64,000 nucleotides of DNA from an uncultured Rhodospirillales bacterium (GTDB taxonomy: Bacteria; Pseudomonadota; Alphaproteobacteria; Azospirillales; Azospirillaceae). The position numbers and the translations under genes were made by a program. A model generated the notes under the pieces. The model was not told the origin of the DNA. It made no database searches and saw nothing but the letters and a program-made list of their open reading frames with translations. Location of the stretch: NCBI GenBank assembly GCA_903927615.1, contig CAIYNU010000095.1, positions 20,651 through 84,650 of the forward strand. Direction: 5' to 3'. Of this stretch, positions 52,247 through 63,406 are shown one piece after another (the first letter of the stretch is position 1; each line of letters starts with the position of its first letter).

Positions 52247-52731
52247 TCCGACTCCGACTCCAGCCCCGCGGTGGGCTGGCCTCGCCGCAGGCCGTACAGT
52301 TCCAGGCGATGGCCGATCAACTCGTAGCCGAGCGTGCGAGCGATCTTTTCTTTCAACACCTCGAGTTCCAGGCTTTGGAATTCGATGACCCGTCCGGTGT
52401 GCAGATCGATCAGATGGTGGTGGTGGGTATCCCGGTTCTCTTCGAACCGGGCGCGGCCGTCGCCGAAATCGAGGCGCTCGATGACGTTGGCCTCTTCGAA
52501 CAGACGAATGGTCCGGTAAACCGTGGCGATGCTGATATGGGGATCGATCTCCACCGCCCGGTGATAAACCTGTTCCACGTCCGGATGATCGGTCGCGTCC
52601 GACAGCACACGCGAGATCACTCGACGGTGGTCAGTCATCCTGAGCCCCTTCTCGACGCAAAGCAGTTCCAGTCGCGAAGAGGTCTCGGTCGCCACAGAGT
52701 CGGGGGCGGTCCCTTGGGCCAACACGCTCAT
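52231..52731 (-). CDS. Fur-family transcriptional regulator
   Basis: RMTDHRRVISRVLSDATDHPDVEQVYHRAVEIDPHISIATVYRTIRLFEEANVIERLDFGDGRARFEENRDTHHHHLIDLHTGRVIEF. Confidence 0.95.
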   Translation of the reverse strand: MSVLAQGTAPDSVATETSSRLELLCVEKGLRMTDHRRVISRVLSDATDHPDVEQVYHRAVEIDPHISIATVYRTIRLFEEANVIERLDFGDGRARFEENRDTHHHHLIDLHTGRVIEFQSLELEVLKEKIARTLGYELIGHRLELYGLRRGQPTAGLESESECQEP

Positions 52732-52886
52732 GCCTGTAGACTGTCTCCTTCGCCGTTTGGTGCCGTTACCAACCCGTGGATAAATCCAGTGTACGCGAGA
52801 ACCCGGCTCTGCCCATAAGGAAAAGCCCGTGACCTTGCCCTGCCGCCCGGGCATGGTTCCGGCCGGCACCAAGGAAGGAAGACCCG

Positions 52887-53667
52887 ATGACCCGGCTGTT
52901 ACCACCCCTGCTGATGGCCACGCTGCTGGTTGTGACGCACCCCACCATGATGCCGGCATCCGCGCAGGCCGCGTCGCCGGGTTTGGTCCAGGCCGCCAGA
53001 GCGGCGCCCGTGCCCCTTCTGATCGCCGATACCGGCGGCGCCGATCCGGCCGCACTCTATGGGGTGTTGTCCGGCGTGGTCGCCGCCGATGCTGGAGCCG
53101 CGAACCGCCTGGCCTGGGATATCCGGCGCGGCGAGGTGACGGATGCCGGCGGCAAAGTGGTGGCCACGGTTTCGGGTGGCGACCTCGAAGCCCAACTCGC
53201 CCGGGTTCAGGGGGTGATCGACAAATGGACGGTGGTGCTGGCGCTCACGCATCCCAGCGGCCCGCCCGGACTCGATGCCCGAGTCGAACCCAATGCTCAG
53301 GTCCATCACCAGGGCGACCGCATCACCATAGTCATTGGTGGCTATCGCCACCCCTATTTCACCCTCCTGAATCTCGCCTCCGACGGCACCGTCAACTTCG
53401 TCTATCCCGTGGAAACCGGGACGCTCCACGACAGCTTGACCCTCCCTCCCGGCAGCGAATACCGGTTACCACTTCAGGTCACCCCCCCCTTCGGCGCCGA
53501 CCATTTCATCGCCATCGCCAGTGCCGCCGCGCTGACCGGGTTGCACCAAGCCCCTGAAGGCCATTGACGGCCAGCCGGAAGCGGCCTCTATCCTTGAGTT
53601 ACTCGACCACGCGCTTGATGGTCAGGATTATCAGTTGGGTGTACAGGCGGTGTTCAGCACCCAGTAA
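52887..53667 (+). CDS. DUF4384-like exported protein, reading frame interrupted by a +1 shift at C4 tract 53551-53554
   Basis: ORF ends at 53567, but removing one C restores ...GLHQALKAIDGQPEAASILELLDHALDGQDYQLGVQAVFSTQ* ending at 53667. Confidence 0.75.
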
Positions 53668-53761
53668 CACCCGTGCTGCTGTAGACGTCCTGACCCGTCG
53701 GGGCTGCCGCGCCACGACGGGGCGCGGCGGTCGCAGTCGCCACCACAGGGCGGAGACGGCC

Positions 53762-54199
53762 ATGGACAACAAGCCAAAAGCCATCGGCATCACCCTGATC
53801 GGGATGCTTGGACTCGCGCTGCTCACGGCACTCACCGGGATTACCCTGGGGGTGATCTCCCTGGAAACCTGGCGCAGCAATCTCCTATCGACGCCGATGA
53901 TTGCGCAACCGATGCCGGTGCTACCGGCCATTGATGTGGACAACGTCGCCGCCGCCCGGCCCCCGGCGCCGGCCCCCGGCCGCACACCGGACCACACCGC
54001 CCGCCACGCCGGCGCCTGTGTCCTGGGCGGCCTGGCGGGAACCGGGGTGGCGATGCTCGCAGGTCCGACCGAGATCGCAACCTTGATTGCCGGTGCCGTT
54101 CTGCTTCCGGTTTCGGTGCCGCTGGTCGGCGCCGTATTGGGCGGCGGCTTTATCACCGGGTGCACCATCAGCGCCATGGTGGCACCGATGGTGCGATAG
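53762..54199 (+). CDS. Small membrane protein, unknown function
   Basis: MDNKPKAIGITLIGMLGLALLTALTGITLGVISLETW TM plus C-terminal glycine-rich hydrophobic pair with Cys (GACVLGG...ITGCT). Confidence 0.6.
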   Translation: MDNKPKAIGITLIGMLGLALLTALTGITLGVISLETWRSNLLSTPMIAQPMPVLPAIDVDNVAAARPPAPAPGRTPDHTARHAGACVLGGLAGTGVAMLAGPTEIATLIAGAVLLPVSVPLVGAVLGGGFITGCTISAMVAPMVR

Positions 54200-54219
54200 C
54201 CTTGCCCCCCCGGGGGGCA

Positions 54220-57200
54220 TCACAACACGGTCCGGATCACCTGCTCAACCTCCATGAACGCGGCCTCCACGTCACGAAGCCGGCTTCGGGCGCCGTCGAA
54301 ATCCCCGTCGACGATGGCGGCCTCGAGAGCGGTGCCGATGGCCGCCAACCGGCGGGTCCCGGCGGTGCGGGCGGCGCCGACCAGGGAGTGGGCGGCAAAG
54401 CGGGCATCCTCGGCCTGGCCGGCCGCCAAGGCGTGGCCCACCTCCCCGAGGGACGGCCGGGTCGTTTCCAAAAAGTAGTCCATCATCGACCGAGCCGCCT
54501 CGCGGTTGCCGAACAAGGTTTCGATGAAAACAAGGTCCACAATCGGAAGGTCCCCGAGACCCGCCGGAACCGGGACGTCCGGCGCCATCGGCGGCGCTTG
54601 GGACGGGGTCACCGGGGCGCCGGGGACAGCCAGGGGTCGCCGCAACGCCAGAGCTTGGGGCAACCAGCGCGTGATCATGGCCTCCAGGTGGTCCAGGGCC
54701 ACGGGCTTCGCGAGATAGCCATCCATGCCGGCGGCAAAGCATTTTTCGGCCTCTCCCGACAACGCCGCTGCGGTCAGGGCCACGATGGGCAGATGGCCAC
54801 CCGAGAGAATCTCGCTGGACCGGATGCGTCGGGCCAGGGCGTAGCCGTCGAGGCGCGGCATGAAGCAATCGGTAACGAGCAGGCCGTAAGCGGTGGCCTG
54901 AAGTGCCGCCCAGGCGGCCTCGCCGTCCTCCACCAAGTCCGTGGCGAAGCCCAGACGCTTGAATTGCTGGCGGATCACCTCCTGGTTGGTCGGATTGTCT
55001 TCCGCCACCAGCACCAGCACGCCGGCGGCCCGGGCTTCCTCGCGGCTCGGCGGTGCCACCGCTCCAATGAGTGGCGCCGACACCGGCACTCCGTCGCTCT
55101 CGGGCGCCAGCAACCCGGCCGCCCGCGCCACCGCCCGCACCAGCACCTCACGGCGCACCGGCTTGAACAGCACCTCGGTCACGCCCAGCCGCCCGGCGGC
55201 GACGGGAATCCCGGCATCCTCCAGATGGGTGGTCACCACCACCCGCAACCCTTGAAACCGCGCCGTGTCGCCCAGACTGCGAACCAACCCCAGACCGTCC
55301 AGCATATCCGGATCATGGTCGACCACCAGCACCCGAAACGGATCGCCGGCATCGACCGCCCGTTGCAGGGCATCCGAACCGCAGGCGGCGTCAGGCACCG
55401 AAACCACCCGGGCGCCGCAGCCGCTCAGGATCGCATCGTAAGCCCGGCAGGCGGCCGGCGCATCGTCCACCACCAGCAACCGCACGCTGGAAAGATCGAC
55501 GGCAACCGCCCGCGGCGATACCACCGCCTCGGCATCGGCCAACGCCATGGGCACTTCGAACCAAAAGGTCGAGCCGAACCCGATCGCGCCGCGGGCCCCG
55601 ATATGCCCCCCCATCAGCGCCACCAGCCGCCGGCAGATCGACAACCCCAGGCCGCTGCCGCCAAACCGCCGGGTGGTCGAAGCGTCGGCCTGGCTAAACG
55701 GCACGAACAGCTTGGCCTGAATGTCCTCGGACAGGCCGATGCCGGTGTCCACCACTTCGAACCGCACCGTCGGCACGCCGTCGGGTTGAGGCTCCCGCCC
55801 CTCCGCCACCATCACCGCAATGTACCCGCGATCGGTGAACTTAAGGGCATTGCCGATCAGGTTCAGCAGAATTTGGCGCAGGCGCACCGGATCGCCGACC
55901 CGGGCGTCGGGCAATGCCCGGTCCAGATCGACGATCAGATCCAGGCGCTTCTCCCGGCTTCGGGTCGACAACAGGTCGGCCACGCCTTCCACCAGCGTCC
56001 CGACCGACATCGGCACCGCTTCGATCACCAAGCGTTCGGCCTCAATCCTGGAAAAGTCGAGGATGTCGTTGATGATGGTCAGCAGTGCCAGCGCCGACTC
56101 CCGGATCACCGCGACGAATTTGCGCTGCTCGGCATCCAGGGCGGTCCGTTCCAGCACCTCCAGCATGCCCAGCACCCCGTTCATGGGCGTGCGAATCTCA
56201 TGGCTCATGGTGGCCAGGAAGGTCGATTTGGAGTGGGCTGCCGCCTCGGCCTGTTCCTTGGCCAGGCGCAACGCCTCTTCGGCCTGCCGGCGCTCGGTAA
56301 TATCGGTGCAGGTAAACAGATAACCGCCTTCGGGCCGGTGGGTCCCGCGGAACTCCAGAACCCGCCCGTCGGCAAGCCGGGTCTCGCCCACCAGGGGCAG
56401 GCCGCTGCCGATGTAGGTCGAAATCTCAAAGATCACCGAGTCGGCGCTGCGCCCGCCCAAGTCGCCCTGCCCGGCCGAGCGCCGGATCAGCTCCGCAAGC
56501 TGCGGCCGGGACGCCAGCAGCTCGGCCGGATAGCCCCAAAGCTGAAGATAGCGTTCGTTGTGGATCACCACCCGTAGTTCATCATCGAACAGGCACAGGC
56601 CATTGGGCATCACGTCAAAGGCGGCTTGGAGCTGCTGCGAGGTTTCGGCGGCTTCCGCCTCGGCGCGGACCCGATCGCTGATATCGATCACCGTCACCTG
56701 GATCGCCCGGCTCCCCATCCACTCGATGACCCGTTCCAGCACCTCGCACCAGACCGGTGCCCCGTCGCGGTTCAACCGGCGCACCCGGCGCAACTCCGGA
56801 ACTTGCGCTCCTTCCATCATCTGGAAATAGGAGCGCCACGCCCGCGGCGTTTCCTCGAACGCCATCAGCGCCTCAAGAGTCGGCAATCCCAGCAAATCCT
56901 CGGCTCTTTCGAAGCCGAAGATACGGGCATAGGCATCGTTGGCGAACAACGGCACGAAGTTACGGTGAATCAGAATGCCTTGGATCGAGCCTTCGATCAG
57001 GCCGCGAAACCGGGCCTCGCTCTCGGCCAGGGCGGTCTCGCGCCGTCGCCATTCGGTGACGAAGTCATCAACCACGGTCGCCATCTCGGCGATGTCGTCG
57101 GTCCCCCCGGGCAACAACGCCCGCCGGCCCGCCGTCAGGGCACGCAGACCCCGACGCAGTTGACGAAGCCGCCTCACCACCAGCCGGTGGCTGGCGAAGC

Positions 57201-57465
57201 CGAACACCAGCAGCCCGACCGCCGCAACCACCGCCAGCAGCGCCGCCAGCCGGCCCCACTCCGCCGCCGCCTGGGCACCGGCGCCAAGCCTTTGCGCTTC
57301 GGCCGGCTCAACCACGGCCAACCGGGCGGCCATCGCCGCCAGGGTGTCCTGCATCTCCAGGCCCGACACCAGCGCGACCACGCCCACCAGCAGCGTCGCC
57401 ACCGCCAGGCCGACCAGCGCCACCGCCAGCCGGGCAGTCATGCCGAGCCTGAATCCGTTCACCAC
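54220..57465 (-). CDS. Hybrid histidine kinase (2 PAS, HisKA, HATPase, 2 REC, Hpt)
   Basis: [67 protein letters not shown], Hpt [27 protein letters not shown]. Confidence 0.95.
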   Translation of the reverse strand: MVNGFRLGMTARLAVALVGLAVATLLVGVVALVSGLEMQDTLAAMAARLAVVEPAEAQRLGAGAQAAAEWGRLAALLAVVAAVGLLVFGFASHRLVVRRLRQLRRGLRALTAGRRALLPGGTDDIAEMATVVDDFVTEWRRRETALAESEARFRGLIEGSIQGILIHRNFVPLFANDAYARIFGFERAEDLLGLPTLEALMAFEETPRAWRSYFQMMEGAQVPELRRVRRLNRDGAPVWCEVLERVIEWMGSRAIQVTVIDISDRVRAEAEAAETSQQLQAAFDVMPNGLCLFDDELRVVIHNERYLQLWGYPAELLASRPQLAELIRRSAGQGDLGGRSADSVIFEISTYIGSGLPLVGETRLADGRVLEFRGTHRPEGGYLFTCTDITERRQAEEALRLAKEQAEAAAHSKSTFLATMSHEIRTPMNGVLGMLEVLERTALDAEQRKFVAVIRESALALLTIINDILDFSRIEAERLVIEAVPMSVGTLVEGVADLLSTRSREKRLDLIVDLDRALPDARVGDPVRLRQILLNLIGNALKFTDRGYIAVMVAEGREPQPDGVPTVRFEVVDTGIGLSEDIQAKLFVPFSQADASTTRRFGGSGLGLSICRRLVALMGGHIGARGAIGFGSTFWFEVPMALADAEAVVSPRAVAVDLSSVRLLVVDDAPAACRAYDAILSGCGARVVSVPDAACGSDALQRAVDAGDPFRVLVVDHDPDMLDGLGLVRSLGDTARFQGLRVVVTTHLEDAGIPVAAGRLGVTEVLFKPVRREVLVRAVARAAGLLAPESDGVPVSAPLIGAVAPPSREEARAAGVLVLVAEDNPTNQEVIRQQFKRLGFATDLVEDGEAAWAALQATAYGLLVTDCFMPRLDGYALARRIRSSEILSGGHLPIVALTAAALSGEAEKCFAAGMDGYLAKPVALDHLEAMITRWLPQALALRRPLAVPGAPVTPSQAPPMAPDVPVPAGLGDLPIVDLVFIETLFGNREAARSMMDYFLETTRPSLGEVGHALAAGQAEDARFAAHSLVGAARTAGTRRLAAIGTALEAAIVDGDFDGARSRLRDVEAAFMEVEQVIRTVL

Positions 57466-57519
57466 GTCACGCCCCCGGCGGCAGCGGCGCCCCGCCCACG
57501 CGACGCCGGCCCGAGCATG

Positions 57520-58254
57520 TCAGGGCAAGGCCCCTGCGCTTCGCAGCCGCTGGAAACTGTGTTCCAACCGCGCCAGCACGTCCGCAGCGTCGGGCGCCTT
57601 CTTCGAAACCACGAAATGGGCCTCAACCACCGACATCGGTGTTGCCTTGAGATTCGGTAGAGTCCGACCCGCCAGGGCCAGCTTCATGGGCAGGGTATAT
57701 TCCAACAGGAATGTGTCGCGACGGTTGCGCAGTGCCGACAGGCCCTGTTCGGCCGAATCGACGGAAATCAACGTCACCCGGTTGGCCGGATTCTCGAGGA
57801 ATGGACGCCAGCCGGCATAAGAATACCCGGCGTGAACGATCACGGTACGACCGGCCAGTTCTTCCATGTGTTGAACCGGCGGCGTTTCGTCCATGGCATA
57901 GACGTCGAGTTCGATCCGGGCAATCACCGACTCGCCAACCAGGGTGGTGCCTTGAAACTCGGGTGGCGTGGTCAACCCCATGAACAGGTGCAGGCTGCCA
58001 TCGGCGATCGCCGGATACAGGCTGGGCGCCGGCACCGCCCGGGTTTCCAGATCAAGACCGGCCCCGGCGGCGACCGTCCGCACCATCTCGATCAGGGACC
58101 CCTGGGGCCGGCCTTCGGAATCGGTATAGGTGAACGGCAGGAACTCGGCATAGCCCAGGAGGACCGGCTGATTTGCAGCGAGCACAGGTAACGGCGGCAC
58201 CAGCAGAGCAACCAGCAGTCCCACCATCACCCGAATCGGCGGCACTCTCATCAA
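57520..58254 (-). CDS. Extracellular solute-binding protein (family 3-like)
   Basis: Signal peptide; LLGYAEFLPFTYTDSEGRPQGSLIEMVRTVAAGAGLDLETRAVPAPSLYPAIADGSLHLFMGL. Confidence 0.88.
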   Translation of the reverse strand: MMRVPPIRVMVGLLVALLVPPLPVLAANQPVLLGYAEFLPFTYTDSEGRPQGSLIEMVRTVAAGAGLDLETRAVPAPSLYPAIADGSLHLFMGLTTPPEFQGTTLVGESVIARIELDVYAMDETPPVQHMEELAGRTVIVHAGYSYAGWRPFLENPANRVTLISVDSAEQGLSALRNRRDTFLLEYTLPMKLALAGRTLPNLKATPMSVVEAHFVVSKKAPDAADVLARLEHSFQRLRSAGALP

Positions 58255-58431
58255 TCCCCCTGCTCCCCGGTGAACCCGGCCCCACGATAAGCGTTTTTAC
58301 CGGCAATCGAAAGTCCTTCGCGGGCGAAAGTCCTTCGCGGGGCCTGGCGGACACCGATCCCACGCACCAGCCCCTGGCCCCGACGCTCAACGCGCCCTCA
58401 TCCGATTCGGACCTTCCCGCCCCAGGGTGGA

Positions 58432-59796
58432 TCAATAGGCGAAATCCCGGAACACCGGATCGACGCTCTCCCCCCAGGCGCCATGGTAGAGCTTGAGTAA
58501 CGTCGCCGCGGGGGTTTGTCCGGAATCCGCGATGACCCGCAACGGCTGGAGAAACACGCTCTCATCATCGCCACAGTCACTATGGCGCGCCCGCCGTTGC
58601 AAGCCCGCCGCCGCAATATCCAGAACGTCCAGCGCCACCTCACGGACAGTGCGGGTGCGGAACGGCGCGACCAGGGCGTGGCGTGGGACGTCGCGACGCA
58701 ACCCGGCCCGCTCCTCGTCGGTCCAGTCCCTGACCAAGTCCCACGCGGCGTCCAAGGCCTGCCGGTCGTACAGCAGACCCACCCACAGGGCCGGCAGAGC
58801 GCACAGGCGCTGCCACGGCCCGCCGTCGGCCCCACGCATTTCCAGGAACCGCTTCAACCTGACCTCCGGAAACAGAGTGGTCAGGTGATCGCTCCAATCG
58901 GTCAGCAACGGCACCTGACCGGGCAGGGCCGGCAGGCGACCGGCCAGGAAATCGCGGAAGGACTGACCGGAACAGTCGATGTAACGGCCGTCGCGGTAAA
59001 CGAAGTACATGGGCACGTCGAGGGCGTAGTCGACGTAGCGTTCGAAGCCGAAGCCGTCCTCGAACACGAACGGCAGATCGCCGCAGCGATCAGGGTCGGT
59101 ATCGGTCCAAATGTGACTGCGGAAGCTGTGGAAGCCGTTGGGCCGGCCTTCGGTGAACGGCGAGGCCGCGAACAGGGCGGTGGCAATCGGCTGAAGCGCC
59201 AGACTGACCCGGAACTTCCGGACCATATCGGCCTCGTCGGCGAAATCAAGATTGACCTGCACCGTGCAGGTCCGGGTCATCATGTCCAGACCAAGGCCGC
59301 CGCGCTTGGGCATGTAGTCCCGCATGATCCCGTAACGACCCTTGGGCATCCAGGGAATTTCGTCCCGTCGCCACTTGGGCTGAAAGCCGAGACCGATCAT
59401 GCCGATCCCTAATTCATTATCCACCGTCCTGATTTGGGCCAAATGCTCATGGACTTCGGTACAGGTCTGGTGAACGGTGGCCAGCGGCGCGCCGGACAAC
59501 TCGACCTGACCACCGGGTTCCAGGCTGATACTGGCCGCACCCTTGGTCAGGGCGATGGCCTGTCCGTTCTCCAGCACGGGCGCCCAGCCGAACCGGGTGA
59601 GACCGGCCAGCAACGCACCGATGCCATCCGGACCGTCATAGGGCAGCGGTCGCAGATCAGACAACCGGAACGCAAACTTTTCATGTTCGGTGCCGATGCG
59701 CCAGTCATCGGCCGGCTTGCCGCCACCGTCGAGCCAGGCCGTCAATTGACGGAGATCCGTGATCGGCGCGCCGGGCGCAGTCGGGGGAGCAGACAT
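58432..59796 (-). CDS. gshA: Glutamate--cysteine ligase
   Basis: [79 protein letters not shown]. Confidence 0.95.
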   Translation of the reverse strand: MSAPPTAPGAPITDLRQLTAWLDGGGKPADDWRIGTEHEKFAFRLSDLRPLPYDGPDGIGALLAGLTRFGWAPVLENGQAIALTKGAASISLEPGGQVELSGAPLATVHQTCTEVHEHLAQIRTVDNELGIGMIGLGFQPKWRRDEIPWMPKGRYGIMRDYMPKRGGLGLDMMTRTCTVQVNLDFADEADMVRKFRVSLALQPIATALFAASPFTEGRPNGFHSFRSHIWTDTDPDRCGDLPFVFEDGFGFERYVDYALDVPMYFVYRDGRYIDCSGQSFRDFLAGRLPALPGQVPLLTDWSDHLTTLFPEVRLKRFLEMRGADGGPWQRLCALPALWVGLLYDRQALDAAWDLVRDWTDEERAGLRRDVPRHALVAPFRTRTVREVALDVLDIAAAGLQRRARHSDCGDDESVFLQPLRVIADSGQTPAATLLKLYHGAWGESVDPVFRDFAY

Positions 59797-59809
59797 AAGG
59801 CCTCTCGAT

Positions 59810-60601
59810 TTAAGAACAGGGATCGCCGGATCGGAACGGTGGTCGACACTCCACCGCAACCCCGCCCGACCAGTCACCACGAAGCGCTTGCCAGCAGGCG
59901 ACCGCGGCCACGGCCGCCGTCTCGGCGCGCAAAATCCGCGGACCGAGACCAACCGCACCAACAAAGGGCCGTCCGGCCAGTTCGTCAAGCTCCGCAGCGG
60001 AAAAACCGCCTTCAGGGCCGACCAGAATCGCCGCCGGACCGGCCGGCAGCGCCGTGACCGCGGCGGCGATGGGCCGAACCGCCCCGGCTTCGGCACAGAC
60101 CAGCAGCGGGCGGCCGGTCACGGGCCAAGTGTGCAGCACCTGCGCCAGCGGCTCGGGCCTGCACAGTTCAGGCACCGTCAACCGCTCGCACTGTTCCGCG
60201 GCCTCTTCGGCGATGGTCACCAGACGGTCCCGATTCAGGCGGACGACATCGGTGTGGTGGGTGATGACCGGCATCAGACGCGCCACCCCCAACTCGGTAG
60301 CCTTTTCAACCAGCAATTCCACACGAGTCCGCTTGATCGGCGCGAACAGCAACCACAGATCGGCCGTCGCCGGGGCGAGCGGTGCCCGTCGCAGCCGGCC
60401 CACGGTCAGCCGGCAACCGTCCTTGGCATAGGCCGCGATACCGGCTTGCCACTCGCCGTCGCGTCCGTTGAACACCGCCACCGGGGTTCCCACCGGAAGG
60501 CGCAAAACGTGTCGCAGATAATGGGCGCGCTGAAGCCCCAGCTCCAGTTCCGCCCCCGCCGTCAGCGGTTGGTCCACAAACAGACGAACCCGCCCGCTCA
60601 C
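59810..60601 (-). CDS. rsmE: 16S rRNA (uracil(1498)-N(3))-methyltransferase
   Basis: [10 protein letters not shown]...[29 protein letters not shown]...[23 protein letters not shown]...[20 protein letters not shown] start at 60601 preferred to the long N-terminal extension. Confidence 0.93.
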   Translation of the reverse strand: MSGRVRLFVDQPLTAGAELELGLQRAHYLRHVLRLPVGTPVAVFNGRDGEWQAGIAAYAKDGCRLTVGRLRRAPLAPATADLWLLFAPIKRTRVELLVEKATELGVARLMPVITHHTDVVRLNRDRLVTIAEEAAEQCERLTVPELCRPEPLAQVLHTWPVTGRPLLVCAEAGAVRPIAAAVTALPAGPAAILVGPEGGFSAAELDELAGRPFVGAVGLGPRILRAETAAVAAVACWQALRGDWSGGVAVECRPPFRSGDPCS

Positions 60602-60633
60602 CGCCGGCGCCGTGTCCCCATCTCCGTCCTCAG

Positions 60634-60677
60634 CTTGGACTTGGACCTGGGCCTGGACCTGGGCCTGGACCTGGGCC
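60634..60677. repeat. Short tandem repeat, ~12-bp unit (GGGCCTGGACCT)n, between rsmE and ssb
   Basis: CTTGGACTTGGACCTGGGCCTGGACCTGGGCCTGGACCTGGGCC read directly. Confidence 0.85.
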
Positions 60678-60940
60678 GTCCGCTCTCTTCGCCGCCCCAC
60701 CGGCTTCTCCACTGCCGCCGCTTCCTGGCCGGAGAGAGTGCCTCCGAATGCCGCGCCGCGCAAGCCGCGGGCCGGCCGCCGACCGGCCAATGCACGGGCA
60801 ACGGCCCAATCATCGGGCAGGTGTGGCCCGGCACGCTGCTCCCCTGAATTATTCGGTTCTTGATCAGGGCTGGCGCGGCTGCCGCCCATGGGATATGGGT
60901 GAGGCAAACAGGCTCAACGGGCGGAAGGGACACGCAAACC

Positions 60941-61546
60941 ATGGCTGGCAGCGTTAATAAGGTGATCCTGATCGGAAATGTCGGTCGGGATCCGGAAATC
61001 CGCACCCTCCAGAACGGCGGCCGGGTCGCCTCTTTTACCCTTGCGACCTCGGAAAGCTGGAAAGACCGGACCTCCGGGGAGCGCCGGGAGAAAACCGAAT
61101 GGCACCGCATCGCGGTCTATAACGATTCCCTGATCGGCGTCATTGAACGATTCGTCAAAAAAGGGTCGCGGATTTATGTCGAAGGTGCCCTGGAAACCCG
61201 CAAGTGGAACGACCAGACCGGCCAGGAGAAATACACCACGGAAGTGATCCTCAAGCAGTACCGCAGCGAGTTGACCCTGCTCGACGGCCGCGGCGAAACT
61301 GGCGGTGGTGGTGGCGACCGGTCCGCACCTGACGGCTACGGCGCTTCCCCCGCCGGCGGCTACGGCCGGGGCGGCTCCGGAAGCGGGCCGGCCGACGGCG
61401 GCGGCTACGGCGCAGGCAGCGGTGGCGGGAGCGGTGCCGGCGAGCCCGGCGGCTACGGCGCAGGCAGCGGCGGTCATGGGGGTGGTCGCAGCGGCATGCC
61501 GGCGCCCCGTCCCCGCGACGACATCGACGACGATATCCCCTTCTGA
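60941..61546 (+). CDS. ssb: Single-stranded DNA-binding protein
   Basis: MAGSVNKVILIGNVGRDPEIRTLQNGGRVASFTLATSESWKDR...; Gly-rich linker; acidic tail DDDIPF. Confidence 0.98.
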   Translation: MAGSVNKVILIGNVGRDPEIRTLQNGGRVASFTLATSESWKDRTSGERREKTEWHRIAVYNDSLIGVIERFVKKGSRIYVEGALETRKWNDQTGQEKYTTEVILKQYRSELTLLDGRGETGGGGGDRSAPDGYGASPAGGYGRGGSGSGPADGGGYGAGSGGGSGAGEPGGYGAGSGGHGGGRSGMPAPRPRDDIDDDIPF

Positions 61547-61947
61547 AATACGGTAAGAGCGAAGACGTTAACCGCTCTGATTGAACATGAGATCAGGATT
61601 CTTCCGTGCCTTAAGCTCCCATATCCGGTCCGCTCATCCGGAAAATCCTGTCGCCACCATAATATGTCTCTTTTTTTTCGAGGGTTGGCCGGAAAGCTGA
61701 CACATCAGGGGCATCAGCCCGGTCAAACCTGCGCCCCTGAACACAGGAGCGCACAAGGGAAGTCCACCAAGGCGGCCCAGGGGGCATTGACAGGATATCG
61801 GCGTCAACTTTACAGTCATACCATTCCGGTGGATGGGCGGGATGGCGTTGAACCGGCGGGGCTGGATCGATCCGCTTCACTGTTGCGCCCCACCGAACCG
61901 ATCGGCAGCAGAGCGGGTGCGGTGTTGCGCCCCGCCGTCAGTCATCA

Positions 61948-62373
61948 ATGGGGAAACCTATGGACGAAATTTTCTCGCCGATCGACCTGACCGATGCCTA
62001 TAAGGTGGGCATCACCACCATTGACCGTGAACATCAATTCCTGATCGGACTGTACAACGGACTGGTCTCTGCGGTGCGACGCGGCAACGCTCGCGACATG
62101 TGGGACGACGCCTTCCAAAAACTGGTGGCCTACGCCGATCAGCATTTTGCCAATGAAGAACGGCTGATGATCGCGCGGAAATATCCCGATTACGACAACC
62201 ACAAGCGCCAGCATGATAACTTCATCCAGAACCTGAATCTGCTCGCCACCGAACGTGCCAACCGCAACGAAGAAGCAGCCCTGGAACTTCTGCTCGCGTT
62301 TATCGGCCAGTGGATCCGCGGCCACATCCTGATTACCGACAAGCAACTTGGCGAGTATGCAAAGCAGGATTAG
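61948..62373 (+). CDS. Bacteriohemerythrin
   Basis: KVGITTIDREHQFLIGLYNGLV ... HFANEERLMIARKYPDYDNHKRQHDNFIQNL ... WIRGHILITDKQLGEY. Confidence 0.93.
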   Translation: MGKPMDEIFSPIDLTDAYKVGITTIDREHQFLIGLYNGLVSAVRRGNARDMWDDAFQKLVAYADQHFANEERLMIARKYPDYDNHKRQHDNFIQNLNLLATERANRNEEAALELLLAFIGQWIRGHILITDKQLGEYAKQD

Positions 62374-62424
62374 CCTTTTTTCGCGGCAGCATCCGCGTCC
62401 TCACCATCGGCTCGACTCCCCGCG

Positions 62425-62796
62425 TCAACCGTCCGCCTCGACCGACGGCGAGAAGGTTGATGGCGAAGGTGTGGGGTTGGCATCGCCATCGGCCGTCATC
62501 ACGGCGACCTGGGCCAGCATGGTGCGTCCGGCCTCGGTCAGCCGGCAGATTTCCCAGCCGGGTTTGATCGGATTGGCAAACCAAGGCTCGATCCAACCGG
62601 CGGTCCGGCAAGTGCGGATCACCGCCGGCCTCACCCGCCGACCTGTCTCGTCGAACAGCGGCACCTTGCCCCCGGGCTGGATCAACCCCCGACGCAACCA
62701 CGCCAATTGGGCTCCAGTGGGTATCCGGCCGGCCTCTGCACCCGGGGGTTGCCCCGTGCCGGCCTTGCCGGATTTCGGACGAGCAGACGGTTTCAT
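62425..62796 (-). CDS. Hypothetical protein (possible winged-helix)
   Basis: IRTCRTAGWIEPWFANPIKPGWEICRLTEAGRTML resembles a wHTH-type fold; no specific family recognised. Confidence 0.55.
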   Translation of the reverse strand: MKPSARPKSGKAGTGQPPGAEAGRIPTGAQLAWLRRGLIQPGGKVPLFDETGRRVRPAVIRTCRTAGWIEPWFANPIKPGWEICRLTEAGRTMLAQVAVMTADGDANPTPSPSTFSPSVEADG

Positions 62797-62941
62797 GGCG
62801 GCTCCCGACCGGTCGGAACCCGAACACGGGATTGGCCCGCTCGGGTCCCTTCAATTTCGGATCGTTTCAGTATAGACGAAGCCGCACGCCGGGAGAATTG
62901 TCCACACGGCGAGACCTCTCTGCTTTTGAAAGGGGCCTGTC

Positions 62942-63280
62942 ATGAGCAACACCGCCATGATTTTCGTTTACCTGACCGCCGGTTCGGTGGAAGAGGCCCG
63001 CCGCATCGGCCGGACGCTGGTCGAGGAGCGGCTGGCGGCCTGCGTCAATCTGATCGACGGCATGGTTTCGATTTACCACTGGCAGAACACGGTGGAAGAG
63101 GCCCGCGAGACCGTGATCATCGCGAAAACCCGGGCCGACCTGTTCGACGCCCTGGCGGCGCGGGTTCAGGCGTTGCACAGCTACACCACCCCATGCATCG
63201 TCGAACTGCCCGCCGGTCGCATCGAAGCCGGTTACCTGACCTGGCTGGCCGCCGAGACCGCCGCCCCGAAGCTCACATAA
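62942..63280 (+). CDS. cutA: Divalent-cation tolerance protein CutA
   Basis: VYLTAGSVEEARRIGRTLVEERLAACVNLIDGMVSIYHWQNTVEEARETVIIAKT ... HSYTTPCIVELP. Confidence 0.97.
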   Translation: MSNTAMIFVYLTAGSVEEARRIGRTLVEERLAACVNLIDGMVSIYHWQNTVEEARETVIIAKTRADLFDALAARVQALHSYTTPCIVELPAGRIEAGYLTWLAAETAAPKLT

Positions 63281-63406
63281 CCGGCATGCGCCGGTTCCGG
63301 TTGCGGCGGTCCTGGCAAGATGCCAACCAGAGTCAAATCTTGCTGGAATCGGGGCTGTCCGCCCGCCCCCGGCCATGACGGCCGCGCCGCCAACACAGGA
63401 GTCCGC

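Noticed and set aside
54160-56577. 805-aa plus-strand ORF opposite the hybrid kinase
   Set aside because: His/Arg/Gln-rich shadow ORF; the minus-strand kinase explains the region.
59759-60847. 362-aa plus-strand ORF opposite rsmE
   Set aside because: Antisense to conserved rsmE and gshA coding; low-complexity LDLGLDLG stretch is the 12-bp repeat.
61305-61556. Alternative frame ORF within ssb 3' end
   Set aside because: Produced by the Gly-rich repetitive linker of SSB; the SSB frame with DDDIPF tail is clearly the real one.
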